Source: Rhynchopus euleeides (Eukaryota; Euglenozoa; Diplonemea; Diplonemida; Diplonemidae). Taken from it: DNA of 64,000 nt. Positions 10,178-19,775 of this stretch are shown one piece after another. Where the stretch lies: assembly GCA_963210315.1 (NCBI GenBank), contig OY723260.1, forward strand, positions 1,364,001-1,428,000. Direction: 5' to 3'. Under the pieces are notes generated by a model. That model saw only the letters and a program-made list of their open reading frames with translations, did not search any database and was not told the DNA's origin. Every line of letters starts with the position of its first letter. Positions within the stretch are counted from its first letter, which is position 1. The translations under genes were made by a program, and so were the position numbers.

Positions 10178-10903
10178 GGTTGCCAATCGTTTTTCAGAGT
10201 TGCAGGGCAAGGATGCTCTCTCTGTGTCTGGTTCTTCACCGCAGCCCTGAGACTGCTGAAAAATACAATGGCTACGTCGTCCCATCATATTTCTGAACTG
10301 TGTCGAGCAAGATTATCCTGTGCAACTGCCGCTGCCGGGATGTCTACACTTTTGTTTCGATGCAGGCTGCCGTTGGCTCCCTGTCTGTGCAGCCCTGTTC
10401 CTACGTTCTGTATATTCTATCTGCCCACCGCAAGCCCTCTCCTGTGGCGGCCCGTTGTGGCTGCACGCTCCGTCACATCCTGTCTGACAGATTTGCGTTG
10501 TTTGCTTCCTTTATACTGCTGCTGATATCGTCAGCACTCACTTACACACGCCCTTTCGGGGCACCAAGCTTTCCTATTTCTTGTGGAGGTTGTGACCAAT
10601 GCAAAGGGGGGATTCAGTTCTGCCAACCGTGCTCTGCACACCACCTCTCTTCCTCAAGTTGTGGATGTCGACGCATCGTGCGGAAGTCCCAAGTACATGA
10701 CACCAACCGGTTGAGTGGGAGTAAAAATGGGAGAGCGTTTGAGAGGGGGTTGGGTACCCCGGAAAGCGAGGGTTGGTACCCCCGCTTTTCAACCCCTCTC
10801 GGACTTACCCTTTTTTTGACCGACTTTCTTCTGGCTGGAGTCCGCCGTGAGCAGGGAATATCATCAGCAGAGCTGAATCGACTCTTTTGTCTTTTGCTTG
10901 AAT
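10178..10903. other. Unresolved region, no confident gene
   Basis: A 211-codon plus-strand frame (10300-10935) and overlapping frames exist without a family signature. A hydrophobic run (FALFASFILLLISSALTYT) is visible at about 10490-10550, but the frame runs on into MITE copy 2, which argues against a real gene. Confidence 0.3.
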
Positions 10904-11016
10904 GGGGGCCTTCGCTACCAGGTGTGACTGAGTGAGGAACAGTGAGCCACGGCCCACTTCCCCTCACTGACCGACGAGCTGTGGCGAGCTGTGACCTGAC
11001 TGTAGCGAGGGCCCCC
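10904..11016 (+). mobile_element. Foldback MITE, family M, copy 2 (diverged)
   Basis: GGGGGCCTTCGCTAC at the left, GTAGCGAGGGCCCCC at the right, flanked by AAT (10901-10903 and 11017-11019). It keeps GTGTGACTGAGTGA from the young copies, while the centre is diverged. Confidence 0.8.
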
Positions 11017-11251
11017 AATGCAATTTGGCTCACCACGCGCCCGAGGGAACTCTGTCAGTTAGATCCTTTTCTCATCCCCTCTCCTCCCTACCCACCCACT
11101 TTCCACACCCTATTTTTTACCACAACAGGGAACCTGTCAGTGTCAAAAAGAAGGTCTTTTTTTCTCTTTCAGATTTACACTAATACACAGTTTTGCAACA
11201 CAACTGTCAGTGGTTTCGCTAATCTTCCGGGGGGGGGGGGGGTAGGGAAAA

Positions 11252-12017
11252 CCTTACAGGGGGGGGTCGAATAAACGTACTTAGTTGAATAGTAGTACTT
11301 AGCCGAATAGTAGTACTTATTTTTTTGGGGCTCTGGGGCACGTTGGGCCGTTGAATACAAGTACTTACTTTGTACACCCGTTTTTTTGGGGAATATCTCG
11401 TTTTTTTTGAGATTTTCTTTTTGGAGGACCGCCTGCCAGTGGAGGGGGCACACAAATCCGCAAACTTTGTGGCAAAGAATGGAGACAAGGTCTATTGGTG
11501 CCACTTCGGGGAACCAGGGTGCACGGGCCCCGCAAACCCGCAAGCTCATGCGGTCCAGAGGCATCAGAACCACTGCTGAAGCCCGCCGCGCATTCCCCTC
11601 AGCTCCGGCGTCCGCAGTCCCCACCACCACCGAGAAGATGTGAACGGATGGCCCCAGACAAAGCTCACCGTAGACCTGTGACATCCACCAACAGGGCCAA
11701 TATCTTCGGCTGGTGTCCGATGATTTCATCTGCTCACGGAATGCCTCAAGAGGATGGGCCACAGCCAGGCGCTCCCCGGCCTTCCTTCAACGAAGTGATC
11801 CGGGCCAGGGCACGCAGCAGTGACCAGCGCGCCCCTGGTGGACCAAATAGTCCCGCAGAGCCCCTGCAAACAGTGTTTTTAGGAAAAGTTGAATAGACGT
11901 ACTACGTACGTCTATTCGCTCGCAAAGCATTTTATACTTTTTGGCGAGGTCGATTTCGGCCCGCCCGTTCGCCGAATAGTAGTACTTAGTACGTTTATTT
12001 GACCCCCCCCTGTAAGG
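11252..12017. mobile_element. TIR element E (G-run terminus)
   Basis: The left end CCTTACAGGGGGGG, then TCGAATAAACGTAC, is mirrored at the right end by GTACGTTTATTTGA, C run, CTGTAAGG. Inside both ends lie repeats of CGAATAGTAGTACTTAG. Terminus design (CYTAC, G run, then AATA) resembles element F at 19.8 kb. The interior carries the zinc-finger-like ORF below. No target duplication could be assigned. Confidence 0.7.
11400..11579 (+). pseudogene. Zinc-finger-like exon carried by element E
   Basis: The frame ending at TGA 11577-11579 reads AKNGDKVYWCHFGEPGCTGP then NPQAHAVQRHQNHC. The spacing C-X6-C and H-X4-H suggests a C2H2/BED-like finger, the kind of DNA-binding domain found at transposase N termini. 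There is no upstream ATG and no downstream catalytic domain, so it is a fragment, either of the element's own transposase or a captured exon. Confidence 0.4.
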
Positions 12018-13140
12018 GGTAAACTTTGCGGGATTTTTCACATAGGCGAGGAACACGCACAAAATGGCAGTAAACCTGAAACCCCGGCCCCTGGGAGTAT
12101 TTGGGGGCGGTCTGGGTGGTTTTTGGGGGTATTTGGTCACTTCTGAGCCAATCCGTGACCATGCTCAAAAAAGTGTCATGGTTTGGTTCCGGCCCCCTCA
12201 TTTGAACCACCCTTCCGAGCCCGTCCCGCCCTACTTGCCCGCAACATTCCGCCTTTTCTTGTCTTGGGTGGGCACTGATGCCTTCGGTTCAATTTGGGAG
12301 CAAATGCGTGTGACAAGCTTGGGAAGGAGCGTCTTCTCGCCGGCATTTCCTGATAACACTTGCTGCAGCGTACACCGACCACTGCGCCTGCCGGTATGCA
12401 CACCGAATAAGGCTTTGGAACCCACACCAGCATATTTTCCAAAGACGCCAGCCCCAAAATCCACTCGCGCACCGTCTCCGGCCTCTCCTTTCCATCTGCG
12501 GCTGAGTTCCCCAGCATTCTGACCGTCGTCCGGCATCTCTTTTAGCTCTTGCAGTGCTGCAATGAAGAGCGCGTAAGTGGGGGTGATGGTGCAGATGACG
12601 AGGATCATCGCCACTGAGAAGTGCCACTGCAGTACCGTAGAGCCGGGGTGACACAGGTTATACACCACACCCACTTCGCTGTTGCCGTTACCCCTGATGA
12701 AGTCCCCAATGCATCCGACACCTCAGGGAGGGCACATAATATCGCCTCCCGAGCGACGCCCTTGCATTCGCAGACACACCTGATCGTTGTTGAGGATGTC
12801 GGCAGAAACCTGACAGAACACTCGCTGAAATACCATGTTCTTGGCCCGATAGTACTCAGATGTCTCATCAGAGGCGGCAGAACGTGGTACATGACGGGGG
12901 ATGGTGATGACGCAGGTGACAGGGTGCTCGGGAGACTCACCCGGGGAGGGGTTCGGTACCAAACCATGACACTTTTTTCAACACAGCGTTTCAGCCGCGT
13001 TCCGGGGCACCAAAGTGGGTGTCCCACACCCAGGGGCGGTTTTTGGGGTGGTCTGGCCACTTTTTCAGCATTTTTGGGGGGTTTCTGGTCGAAAATTGCT
13101 TATGTCGAAAAATGTCGTAAAGTTGAGGGATTTCGGTACC
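12018..13140. mobile_element. Element with long imperfect inverted ends carrying a gene fragment
   Basis: About 180 bp at the left (12020-12215) recurs, inverted and degenerate, at 12955-13135. Shared words are CCGCCCCTGGG-like, AAAAAGTGTCATGGTTTGG (12171 and, as reverse complement, about 12963-12982) and CTTTRCGRSATTTTTC. The ends abut element E on the left and a GGGTACCC satellite on the right. The interior is coding-like on the minus strand. Confidence 0.5.
12231..12962 (-). pseudogene. Captured gene fragment, possibly voltage-gated/cyclic-nucleotide-type cation channel S1 region
   Basis: Minus-strand frames read, in order, EYYRAKNMVFQRVFCQVSAD (from about 12870), then in another frame NLCHPGSTVLQWHFSVAMIL and VICTITPTYALFI (about 12660-12560), then SRRWKGEAGDGARVDFGAGV and a basic tail ending at 12231. 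The pattern HPxSxxxxxW, hydrophobic stretch, Pxxx(L)F matches the start of S1 in CNG/EAG-family channels. Only this short part fits and the rest is unknown. Frame changes imply introns or breaks. Position between inverted repeats suggests transduplication of a host gene. Confidence 0.35.
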
Positions 13141-13164
13141 TTACACGACGCGGTCTTCACCTCC

Positions 13165-13362
13165 CGCCGGGTACCCGGCCGGGTACCCGGGTACCCGGCC
13201 GGGTGGTCCGCCGGGTACCCGGGGGTACCCCCCGGATACCACCGGATACCGGGATCCGGGTACCCGGATCCCGGTATCCGGCCGGGTACCCGGGCGGGTA
13301 CCCGGATCCGGGTACCCGGCGGGTACCCGGCCGGGTACCCGGCCCGGGAACCCGTAAATTAT
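13165..13362. repeat. GGGTACCCGG-type tandem array
   Basis: About 200 bp are made of overlapping palindromic words (GGGTACCC, CCGGGTACCCGG, CCGGATACC). A related array is at 19620-19745 in opposite orientation; both are bordered by the same unique words, CTTACACGACGCGGTCT at 13141 and its complement near 19765. The long ORFs here (repeats of P-G-T-R, R-V-P-G and similar) are satellite translation. Confidence 0.85.
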
Positions 13363-13389
13363 TGTCCATAACCCAGAGTGTATAGGGGG

Positions 13390-14193
13390 CAGGGCTAATC
13401 CTAAATCCGGGGGGGGTCGGGGCCAAAATCCAGTTTTGGGTGTCAAAAAAACGCGCTAAACAGGGATCCCTGTTTGTGGGTGGTTTTCATGGAGGGGCAC
13501 ACCCACGGTGTCCAGAAAATGTGCGTTTTTGGACTGTTCCGCTCTCGCTCTCGTCACGCCTCCGTCGATGCACCACTCAAAGGCAAAGGTTTTGACGGGG
13601 AGGCGCTGCGGCTCGGGTACATCTGCGCACCTTTCGTATAGCCCCAGATGGACCGGGATAGAGGAACACTGCAGGCTTGTTGCATGTGACTCGAAAGGAC
13701 TTGGGTCCTGGACAGGCATACGCCACGGGGGGGTCTGGGGGGCGGAGCCCCCCAGCCGCCGGAGGCCACGGTAGTGAGCGTCTGTATGTTACCTGCAAGA
13801 AAACCTGGTTTGGCTAACCCGTGTAGCGGGTTTGGCTGGGAATAAACAGGAAAAGGGGCGGGTGTCCAGAGGATTCATCATAAAGACGTCATCCCCCACG
13901 AGAAACACCTGGTCCACCCATTTTCCCATAAATAGGCCTCGACCTCACTCCTCGCTGGGAGACCGCACCTCCAGTTTTTCGGACTTTTTCTGGTCGCAGT
14001 GTAACGATTCGCGACAGCGGTTTCCACGAGTATGTTTTTCCCACACAGGCCCAAAAATTTCACCCGTTCCTGCATGGGGCTCCCAGTGGTAAAAAAAACG
14101 CGCCAAACAGAGGTAAAAAAAACGCGCTAAACAGGGGAGAAATCTGGGAATTCCTGACCCCCGGGTTTGGGTATGAAGTTAGGATTAGCCCTG
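13390..14193. mobile_element. Non-autonomous hAT-type element G with perfect 8-bp target duplication
   Basis: The TIR CAGGGCTAATCCTAA (13390) has its reverse complement TTAGGATTAGCCCTG ending at 14193. The flanking 8 bp are identical, ATAGGGGG (13382-13389 and 14194-14201). A CAGGG terminus with an 8-bp duplication is diagnostic of the hAT superfamily. Subterminal AAAAAACGCGCTAAACAGG words occur at both ends. Inside is one GC-rich hairpin repeat (13726-13790) and no transposase. Confidence 0.88.
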
Positions 14194-14201
14194 ATAGGGG
14201 G

Positions 14202-14890
14202 ACCCTTTTCAATTTTTTTTTCGGGGGGGTCCTATTTTGGACGTTTGAGCCCGATTTCGAAGGAATTTTTGAGTTTTGAGCCTATTTTGGGCCCTAAAAC
14301 GCGTTAAAACGGGTCCCGGAATTTCCGGAAAATGGCTGTTTTTTGGCCTTGGCGAAATTTCGCCCAAACTATTGACCCAAACTTGTCTGGGCCCATAATC
14401 GGGTCCTGGTGGTCTGGAACTGTCCATTTTCGAAGGCAGTCGTGAGAAAATCGCGACGTTTCGCCCCGAATTCTCACTCATGTGACCCCAAAAATCAAGC
14501 AAATGTGGTTTGCTCCGGCTTACAAAACTCCAAATCCGTGTTGTGGAAGCCGGACCTTGTTGTGGGAGAAAATCGGCCAAGTGAGGAGGTTTCTTGTGCG
14601 AAATTCGAGCAATAAAGCTCAAGTCATCAAATGCCATGACCCCAACCACAACCCCACCCCCTGCCCTCTGCCCCCCACCCCTGTGCAGGTCATGTGCCCC
14701 ATCCCATCCCGTGTTGCCTTGTTGCAGATTTTCAAATTGGGAAATTTCAGGTGACCCGATGATAGGGATGTACCCCGAGGGTCTACCTGCAGGGATCCAC
14801 TTTTTGCTATGCCTGCATTGCTGCTGTTTGCGCTTCTCGCCTCCACACACCACCCTGGGGGGAGGGACAGAGGGCGGAGGGGGCTACACA
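14202..14890. other. Degenerate repeat region, no confident gene
   Basis: It begins with GGGACCCTTTTCAATTTTTT, a word group that recurs at about 26478, 26719 and 28160, so it is part of a further dispersed repeat. A 214-codon minus-strand frame crosses it but has no family features, and its AT-rich half looks like repeat translation. Confidence 0.35.
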
Positions 14891-14891
14891 C

Positions 14892-15440
14892 TTACACAAC
14901 CGATTCGGTCAAACAATGCCACGTCATCCCCATTGGGGTCCTGGACCGCGGCCTCTCTCCCAGCGAATTGGTGTCGTCATCAGGCAGGCTAAGTAGTTGT
15001 CTACACAGGACATTGGTTTTAAGGGGGTCTGAGTTCTGCGGAACTGGCTTCAAGGGACGCCCCCTCGTAATGACTGGGTGGATGGAGCCAAGTAATACCA
15101 GGTGGTCGGACACCGGAACTCTCGGCATTTATTAGTCGCGGGAACTGTGTCCGTGTGGTAGGTGACCCCTTCCGATTCCACTGATTCCACTCTTGAACAT
15201 GTAGTGTTGAAAGATACTTGGTGTTCTGATGTTTTACAGGGTACTTGACAAAGGAAAGAGGGTGGTCAGTCTTGTGATCCACCCTGAATCCTTCCTGTGA
15301 GCAGCAGATCCACAACACCTTGACTTCTTTCAGCGGCTGTATTGATATTGCCTGACACAGCAAACATGATTCAATTGGAGGAACAAGCCTCGTACACCAG
15401 CGGCCCAAAAGGTGGATTTCATGTATGGTTTTAGGATTTC
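14892..15440 (-). pseudogene. Unidentified coding-like remnants, minus strand
   Basis: Two minus-strand frames have protein-like content. One, about 15440-15120, includes IHEIHLLGRWCTRLVPPIES, VKVLWICCSQEGFRVDHKTD and YLSTLHVQEWNQWNRKGSPT. The other, 15128-14892, includes VPVSDHLVLLGSIHPVITRG and PQNSDPLKTNVLCRQLLSLP. They are out of frame with each other. I do not recognise the family; an element-derived relic is the simplest reading. Confidence 0.28.
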
Positions 15441-15876
15441 CCTTACTACTCATGGTTATCAACAGATCTTACCCCCTTTTTTTCCCGAAACCCGTCGAGC
15501 ATGTCTTCGTCGTCGTAATTTTTTTTCTGTTAAGATCTTAGTGAAAAAAAGCACAAAAATTAAGATCTTAGTATTTTTTTCGAAGATCTTAGGTAAGATC
15601 TTAGTTTTTTTGCAAATATCCTTTCGTATTCTTGCTGGAATACTACAGACACACGGCACATCCCAGTCAGGAGTGCAGGCTTCGCTGTCCCGTGAACGGA
15701 GAGCGTTTGGGGTGCACAAATAGATCACGTCAAACAGTACAGGAGGAGTTGAAAACCCCATTCCTGTTTCACCAACAGGGTTAGAAACCTCATTTCCCCC
15801 CTTCATTCGCTAAGCAGCCTCACCCAACCCCGGGGTTGAAAACCCCGTCCCATGACTTGGAACATTTCTGATACAT

Positions 15877-15952
15877 GCAACTGACCGCCCCCCCCCCCCC
15901 CCCCACACTCTTCTACTCTTTACCCCCCCCCCCCCCCCACACACACACACAC
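15877..15952. repeat. C-run and (CA)n low-complexity tract
   Basis: C runs at about 15887-15905 and 15925-15939, then (CA)n. It is inside the hAT element, downstream of the transposase stop. Confidence 0.9.
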
Positions 15953-16000
15953 CCATCCCCGGAGTTGAAAACCCCAGGACTGAGGACGTTTCTGAGATCA

Positions 16001-18655
16001 TCACGACAGGTCAACTTCCTGGCAACCACCGTTGTTCCTCACCTTGGGGAAGGAATGCCTGAGATGGCTCTGTGGGTATCTGACCGCCAGGTCCTGGTTG
16101 CAGTGATGAAACACGATACTTGCCATCACGTCAGGCTTTGCGGCGCTGCGGTTGGCAGGAAGAGCATCTTTCCCTACGCTGAACACCGAGTCGCAGCCGG
16201 TGGTAGCTGCAGGCACCGCCAGCAGGTCCAGGGAAAGGCACCGGAGCCCCTCGCCAGCAGACGTGTACTTCTCCCAGAAGCCGACAGCTGAGGCCTTGTC
16301 CTTGCCGGTGGGTTTGCCTTTCGCGAATTTTCCGAGTCCAGCCAGGTATGTGCTCCATGCCTCCACGGTGACAACAGCTGAGAACTGAGGGAGGGCAAGT
16401 TGCAGCTGCTCAAAAGGAAGGAGGGTTTTGCATGTCTGCATCAGCAGGGCCTGCTGTGGGCACAAATGCCGCACGCCACGCCAGAACCAGTACCCGCTCT
16501 CTCCTTTATTTCCCCACCAGAGGCGCTTGAGTGACTCGCTCAGCAGGACAGCCACCGGTGAAGCACTCTCGGAGAGGTCGGGGTGGGTGTTGACTCTCTG
16601 GAGGTAGGCCTCTTCGGCCTCACCCCTGGCTATCCCGCCGGCCTCGTCGAGGTCGTGGATGCAGTCCTCTATGTCCCCCCAAACCTGGTGCGCATGCGGC
16701 TCGGCAGAGGGGTCGGAGTACTTTCGAAAGACGCGCAGCAGGGGTGCCGTGTTGTCACACATCATCTTGAGGTCGGCGTGGAGGGTGGCAGTGCTGTAGC
16801 GGTCCAGCAGGCTTCGCAGAACATTTAAGCTGCTGCATGGCTTCTGCGTGTTCTTGAGCTCCAAAGCCGCGAAGCTGTGGAGGGCCGCCAGCCTGTCACG
16901 GCAGTGCAGGTAGCACTTCAGGCTCGCTTCGTACCGCGTGTCGCTGAGCAGGGGGCATCTGACACAGGGGGGTGCGCTCTCGGGGATCTTCTCCTGTAGC
17001 TCAGCGAGCTTACCCCGTGCGGCGGCGAGCAACCCGTCGAAGTCCGCTGCCTCTGTGAGGGCCGCCAGCCCCGGGGGGACCTCGCTGCGGTAGACAGCAA
17101 ACAGCGCCTCCTTCTCCCGCGGCTTCGCGACGGCAGCCATCCCGCTCATCCGCTCCACCAGTTCTGCCAGCACGTCAGCTCCGGCAGGCTCCAACACCTT
17201 CTGCTGCGCTTCAACGTAGCGACGCGCCCTGTTCTTGCAGTCCTCCCCTGAAAACAGGGCATCCAGCAGGGATACGAGCACGTATGACAGCACGCCACTG
17301 GCGGGGTCTGTGAAATCCCCAAGTTCGACTCTTGCCAAGAACTCGAGTTTCTGCTTCTTGAGCCACTTATCAGCGGAATCCGCAGCGTTGTTGGCGATGT
17401 GGGGGATGCACGACACCCACGGGATGCCGAGTTCCGCGTCGACCTCCCTGCTTGCTGCCCCGTTTCTCCCGCCGCGATCAGAACGCACCATCATTGGGGC
17501 GCTCAGGCCCAGTTTCTCCCACTCCTCCTTCAGGACCGTTGCTACAGGCGCATCAGTGAGGGGCACCACCAGCACAGCACTGAAGCTCCGTGCTGAACAT
17601 ACCATCGAGATCAGCTGCGTTCCCAGCAGCGATCCACAGTCGTGCAGCACTGACCACCTCCGCCCCTTGAGTCGGTCTGTGATGGCCGCACGACTTTCCT
17701 CCATCACCTTGGGACTATTCCTCGTCACGACGGGCCCAAGGCGTGGAACGTACCGCGGGATGGTGATGCCATTGAGAACCTCAAGGGCGGTGTGCAGCGC
17801 AGCGGGGGTGATGCCTGCGTAGAGCGCAGCCTTTGTCGCCTTGAGTTCGAAGCAAGACGTGTGACGTGAAGCCAACCCAGGGATGGTCTTCTGCGCTGCC
17901 TCATCCTGGGCAGCCGCCTTCGCCACCTTGTCTAGGTGCTTCCCCCCCGTGAAGTGGCCCCGCACATCAAGGGCCTGGGACCCGGGGTTCCACAGGCGGG
18001 AGCACGTCTGACAGGCGGGAACCATCTGCCCCTCTTCAAACATCCTCAGAAGGGACGCTCTGTTGATGAAACCTGCGGGTGCCTTGCCGAGCTCCACCTG
18101 TGAGCAGGTGTCGAACTCGTCGATCACATCTATCAGAGGTGCAGCAAGGTCGTAGGCCTTCACCTTCGCCTGCTCCGGAATGTTAGCGGCAGCCCCCTTC
18201 TCAGCGATCCGTGCCGATGCCGCACGCCTCTCAACTGTGGAGGGAAGGGGCTGCCGTCCCTGCGTCTGTGGCACTGTGTCACTCCCAGGCCCCTGCTGTC
18301 GATTGCGGATCCGGAACTTCGCCACAGCCTCCGCCACCTCCCCCTTTGACCGCTTCAGCTTTCTGCCCTCTTCTTGCACTTCCCCATTCGCAAGCCTCGT
18401 GTAGATGCCCAGCTCCACAGCCTCGTCGACAAGCGCCGGCTTGCGCTTCTTCCCCAGCTGCTTGGACAGCGTGTCCACCGCTTGCGTTAGAGGCGTGTCC
18501 ACCTGAGCAGGCGGCTCCGCCTGAGCGGGCGGCCCTGCTGGCTCCTCCTCCTGCTCCTCGTCCGCGGGGGCAGGCTGGGGTTCAGGCTCCGGCTGCGCGG
18601 GGTCCGCCGGGGGCAGGCTGTCCATTTCCACGTCATGATCACCTGCCCCACTCAT
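16001..18655 (-). CDS. hAT-superfamily transposase, 884 aa, intact
   Basis: A DNA transposase that should excise and insert the surrounding element by DDE chemistry. The frame extends 30 codons further upstream, but the ATG at 18655 is preferred because it starts a typical acidic, Pro-rich N terminus (MSGAGDHDVE). A BED-like finger follows: C215, C218, H234, H240. The RNase H-like core starts at about residue 335, with candidate acidic residues D339 (VLHDCGS) and D393 (VRSDRGG), then CIPHIANNAADSADKW. The C-terminal dimerisation domain is at about 795-858 (LSLDLLAVPAATTGCDSVFS then KDALPANR), the classic hAT signature. There is no stop or frameshift in 2.65 kb and no intron, which suggests recent activity. 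It resembles DUF659/hAT-C domain proteins. A decayed cousin is in element K. Promoter signals were not recognised. Confidence 0.88.
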   Translation of the reverse strand: MSGAGDHDVEMDSLPPADPAQPEPEPQPAPADEEQEEEPAGPPAQAEPPAQVDTPLTQAVDTLSKQLGKKRKPALVDEAVELGIYTRLANGEVQEEGRKLKRSKGEVAEAVAKFRIRNRQQGPGSDTVPQTQGRQPLPSTVERRAASARIAEKGAAANIPEQAKVKAYDLAAPLIDVIDEFDTCSQVELGKAPAGFINRASLLRMFEEGQMVPACQTCSRLWNPGSQALDVRGHFTGGKHLDKVAKAAAQDEAAQKTIPGLASRHTSCFELKATKAALYAGITPAALHTALEVLNGITIPRYVPRLGPVVTRNSPKVMEESRAAITDRLKGRRWSVLHDCGSLLGTQLISMVCSARSFSAVLVVPLTDAPVATVLKEEWEKLGLSAPMMVRSDRGGRNGAASREVDAELGIPWVSCIPHIANNAADSADKWLKKQKLEFLARVELGDFTDPASGVLSYVLVSLLDALFSGEDCKNRARRYVEAQQKVLEPAGADVLAELVERMSGMAAVAKPREKEALFAVYRSEVPPGLAALTEAADFDGLLAAARGKLAELQEKIPESAPPCVRCPLLSDTRYEASLKCYLHCRDRLAALHSFAALELKNTQKPCSSLNVLRSLLDRYSTATLHADLKMMCDNTAPLLRVFRKYSDPSAEPHAHQVWGDIEDCIHDLDEAGGIARGEAEEAYLQRVNTHPDLSESASPVAVLLSESLKRLWWGNKGESGYWFWRGVRHLCPQQALLMQTCKTLLPFEQLQLALPQFSAVVTVEAWSTYLAGLGKFAKGKPTGKDKASAVGFWEKYTSAGEGLRCLSLDLLAVPAATTGCDSVFSVGKDALPANRSAAKPDVMASIVFHHCNQDLAVRYPQSHLRHSFPKVRNNGGCQEVDLS

Positions 18656-19104
18656 GATGGCCCTGGCTTTGTGGATGATGATTGTGGCGAGGCATGTTGG
18701 GGTGGGGTTTGCGGCAAGCAGCTCATCGGCGACAGCAAGACACACTCAGGAACAGGCACAGATTGCGATCAGGAGGGATTTGTGGGGGAGAAGGTAAGCT
18801 ATGAAATGCAGTCACAACACCGTTCAGCCGCAACCGCTCTCAGTCAGTATATGTTTGCTGACGCCGTGCATTGTGTCGTACGCTGCCGGCAGGAAAAATC
18901 GTCCTGGGCCTCGTCAGGGAGTGTATCTCCAGTCAGTCAACAAGGAATATGGGGGAAAAACTAAGATCTTAGCTAAGATCTTAGTAAAAAATACCAAGAT
19001 CTTAGGAAAATTGAAAATTTTACAAAGATCTTTAAAAAAGCCGTTTTCCAGCCAACATCTTCGTAAAGATCTGTTGAAAACCATGACTACTGATGGTGTA
19101 GAGA

Positions 19105-19512
19105 CTACAAAGCCTGACCTGATGACGCCGCCATGAACCTGGGAGACACGCCGCGTGAGAAGGGACCTCGGTGCGGGGTGGCGTGAAGATCCTGCCTGAG
19201 TGCCCTCGTCGGGACCCGCGGTAAACCGTGGCGTTCCCCCCGAGGCAAGTCCAGGACGAAGGTTGCAGATAACCGCTGCACCTCTTCGTCCGAAAGGAGC
19301 TCACAGGATAGGGGAACTGCCCACACCCCACTCACGACAGTGTATCCGAAAGGTGCACTGCGCGTGTGGTGGCGGTGTCGGGTCCAGACCCACCTCGTTC
19401 CCCCATGCCCGTCAGTTGTTGCCCCTGCAGGGGTGGCTGCTGTCTGGCATGGGGGGCGCCCTCCCTGCCTTGCAAGGAAAAATGTAGAACGGCATGCTGC
19501 CCGTTTCTTCAT
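19105..19512 (-). pseudogene. Coding-like fragment of unknown identity
   Basis: The minus-strand frame contains APFGYTVVSGVWAVPLSCEL and LSDEEVQRLSATFVLDLPRG (about 19360-19230), which look protein-like. The N-terminal part of the frame is low-complexity translation. No family is recognised. It lies between the hAT element and a satellite array. Confidence 0.25.
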
Positions 19513-19617
19513 TTTTTCACCTTGCCTGGCAGGGGGGGGCCCACCCTCACGGGGGGAAAAAGAGGAACGGCATGCTGCCCATTCACTCTTTTTTCCTCCC
19601 GTCGTGGGTGGGCGGCC

Positions 19618-19748
19618 AACTACCCGGGTACCCGGGGTATCCGGCTGGGTATCCGGCCCGGGTACCCGGGTATCCGCCGGGTACCCCCCGGGTACCCGGG
19701 CCGGTAACCGGGACCTCCCGGGTACCCGGGTCCGGGTACCCGGAAAGG
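19618..19748. repeat. GGGTACCC/GGGTATCC tandem array (second locus)
   Basis: Same palindromic words as at 13.2 kb, in the opposite orientation relative to the shared border (GACCGCGTCGTGTAAG at 19753). Two short repeats around ACGGCATGCTGCCC (19490 and 19570) precede it. Confidence 0.85.
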
Positions 19749-19775
19749 TGGAGACCGCGTCGTGTAAGACGGTCC

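Larger units (their letters stand above)
15443..19092 (-). mobile_element. Apparently autonomous hAT transposon
   Basis: The left end reads CATGGTTATCAACAGATCTT (15451) and the right end, read inward, CATGGTTTTCAACAGATCTT (about 19082 leftward). Both subterminal regions contain clusters of the palindrome AAGATCTTA (15530-15605 and 18962-19075), good candidates for transposase-binding sites. Between them lies one uninterrupted hAT transposase gene on the minus strand. GTTGAAAACCCC words recur three times (15749, 15834, 15966) downstream of the gene. I could not find a clean 8-bp duplication, so the exact ends may be a few bases off. Confidence 0.78.

Noticed and set aside
13141-13446. Long ORFs rich in V-P-G-R/G-T-R repeats on both strands
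   Set aside because: They are translations of the GGGTACCC satellite; all frames are open because of the period, and there are no neighbouring coding signals.
16583-18657. Plus-strand frames opposite the hAT transposase (for example 17235-17822)
   Set aside because: Shadows of an unambiguous transposase frame.
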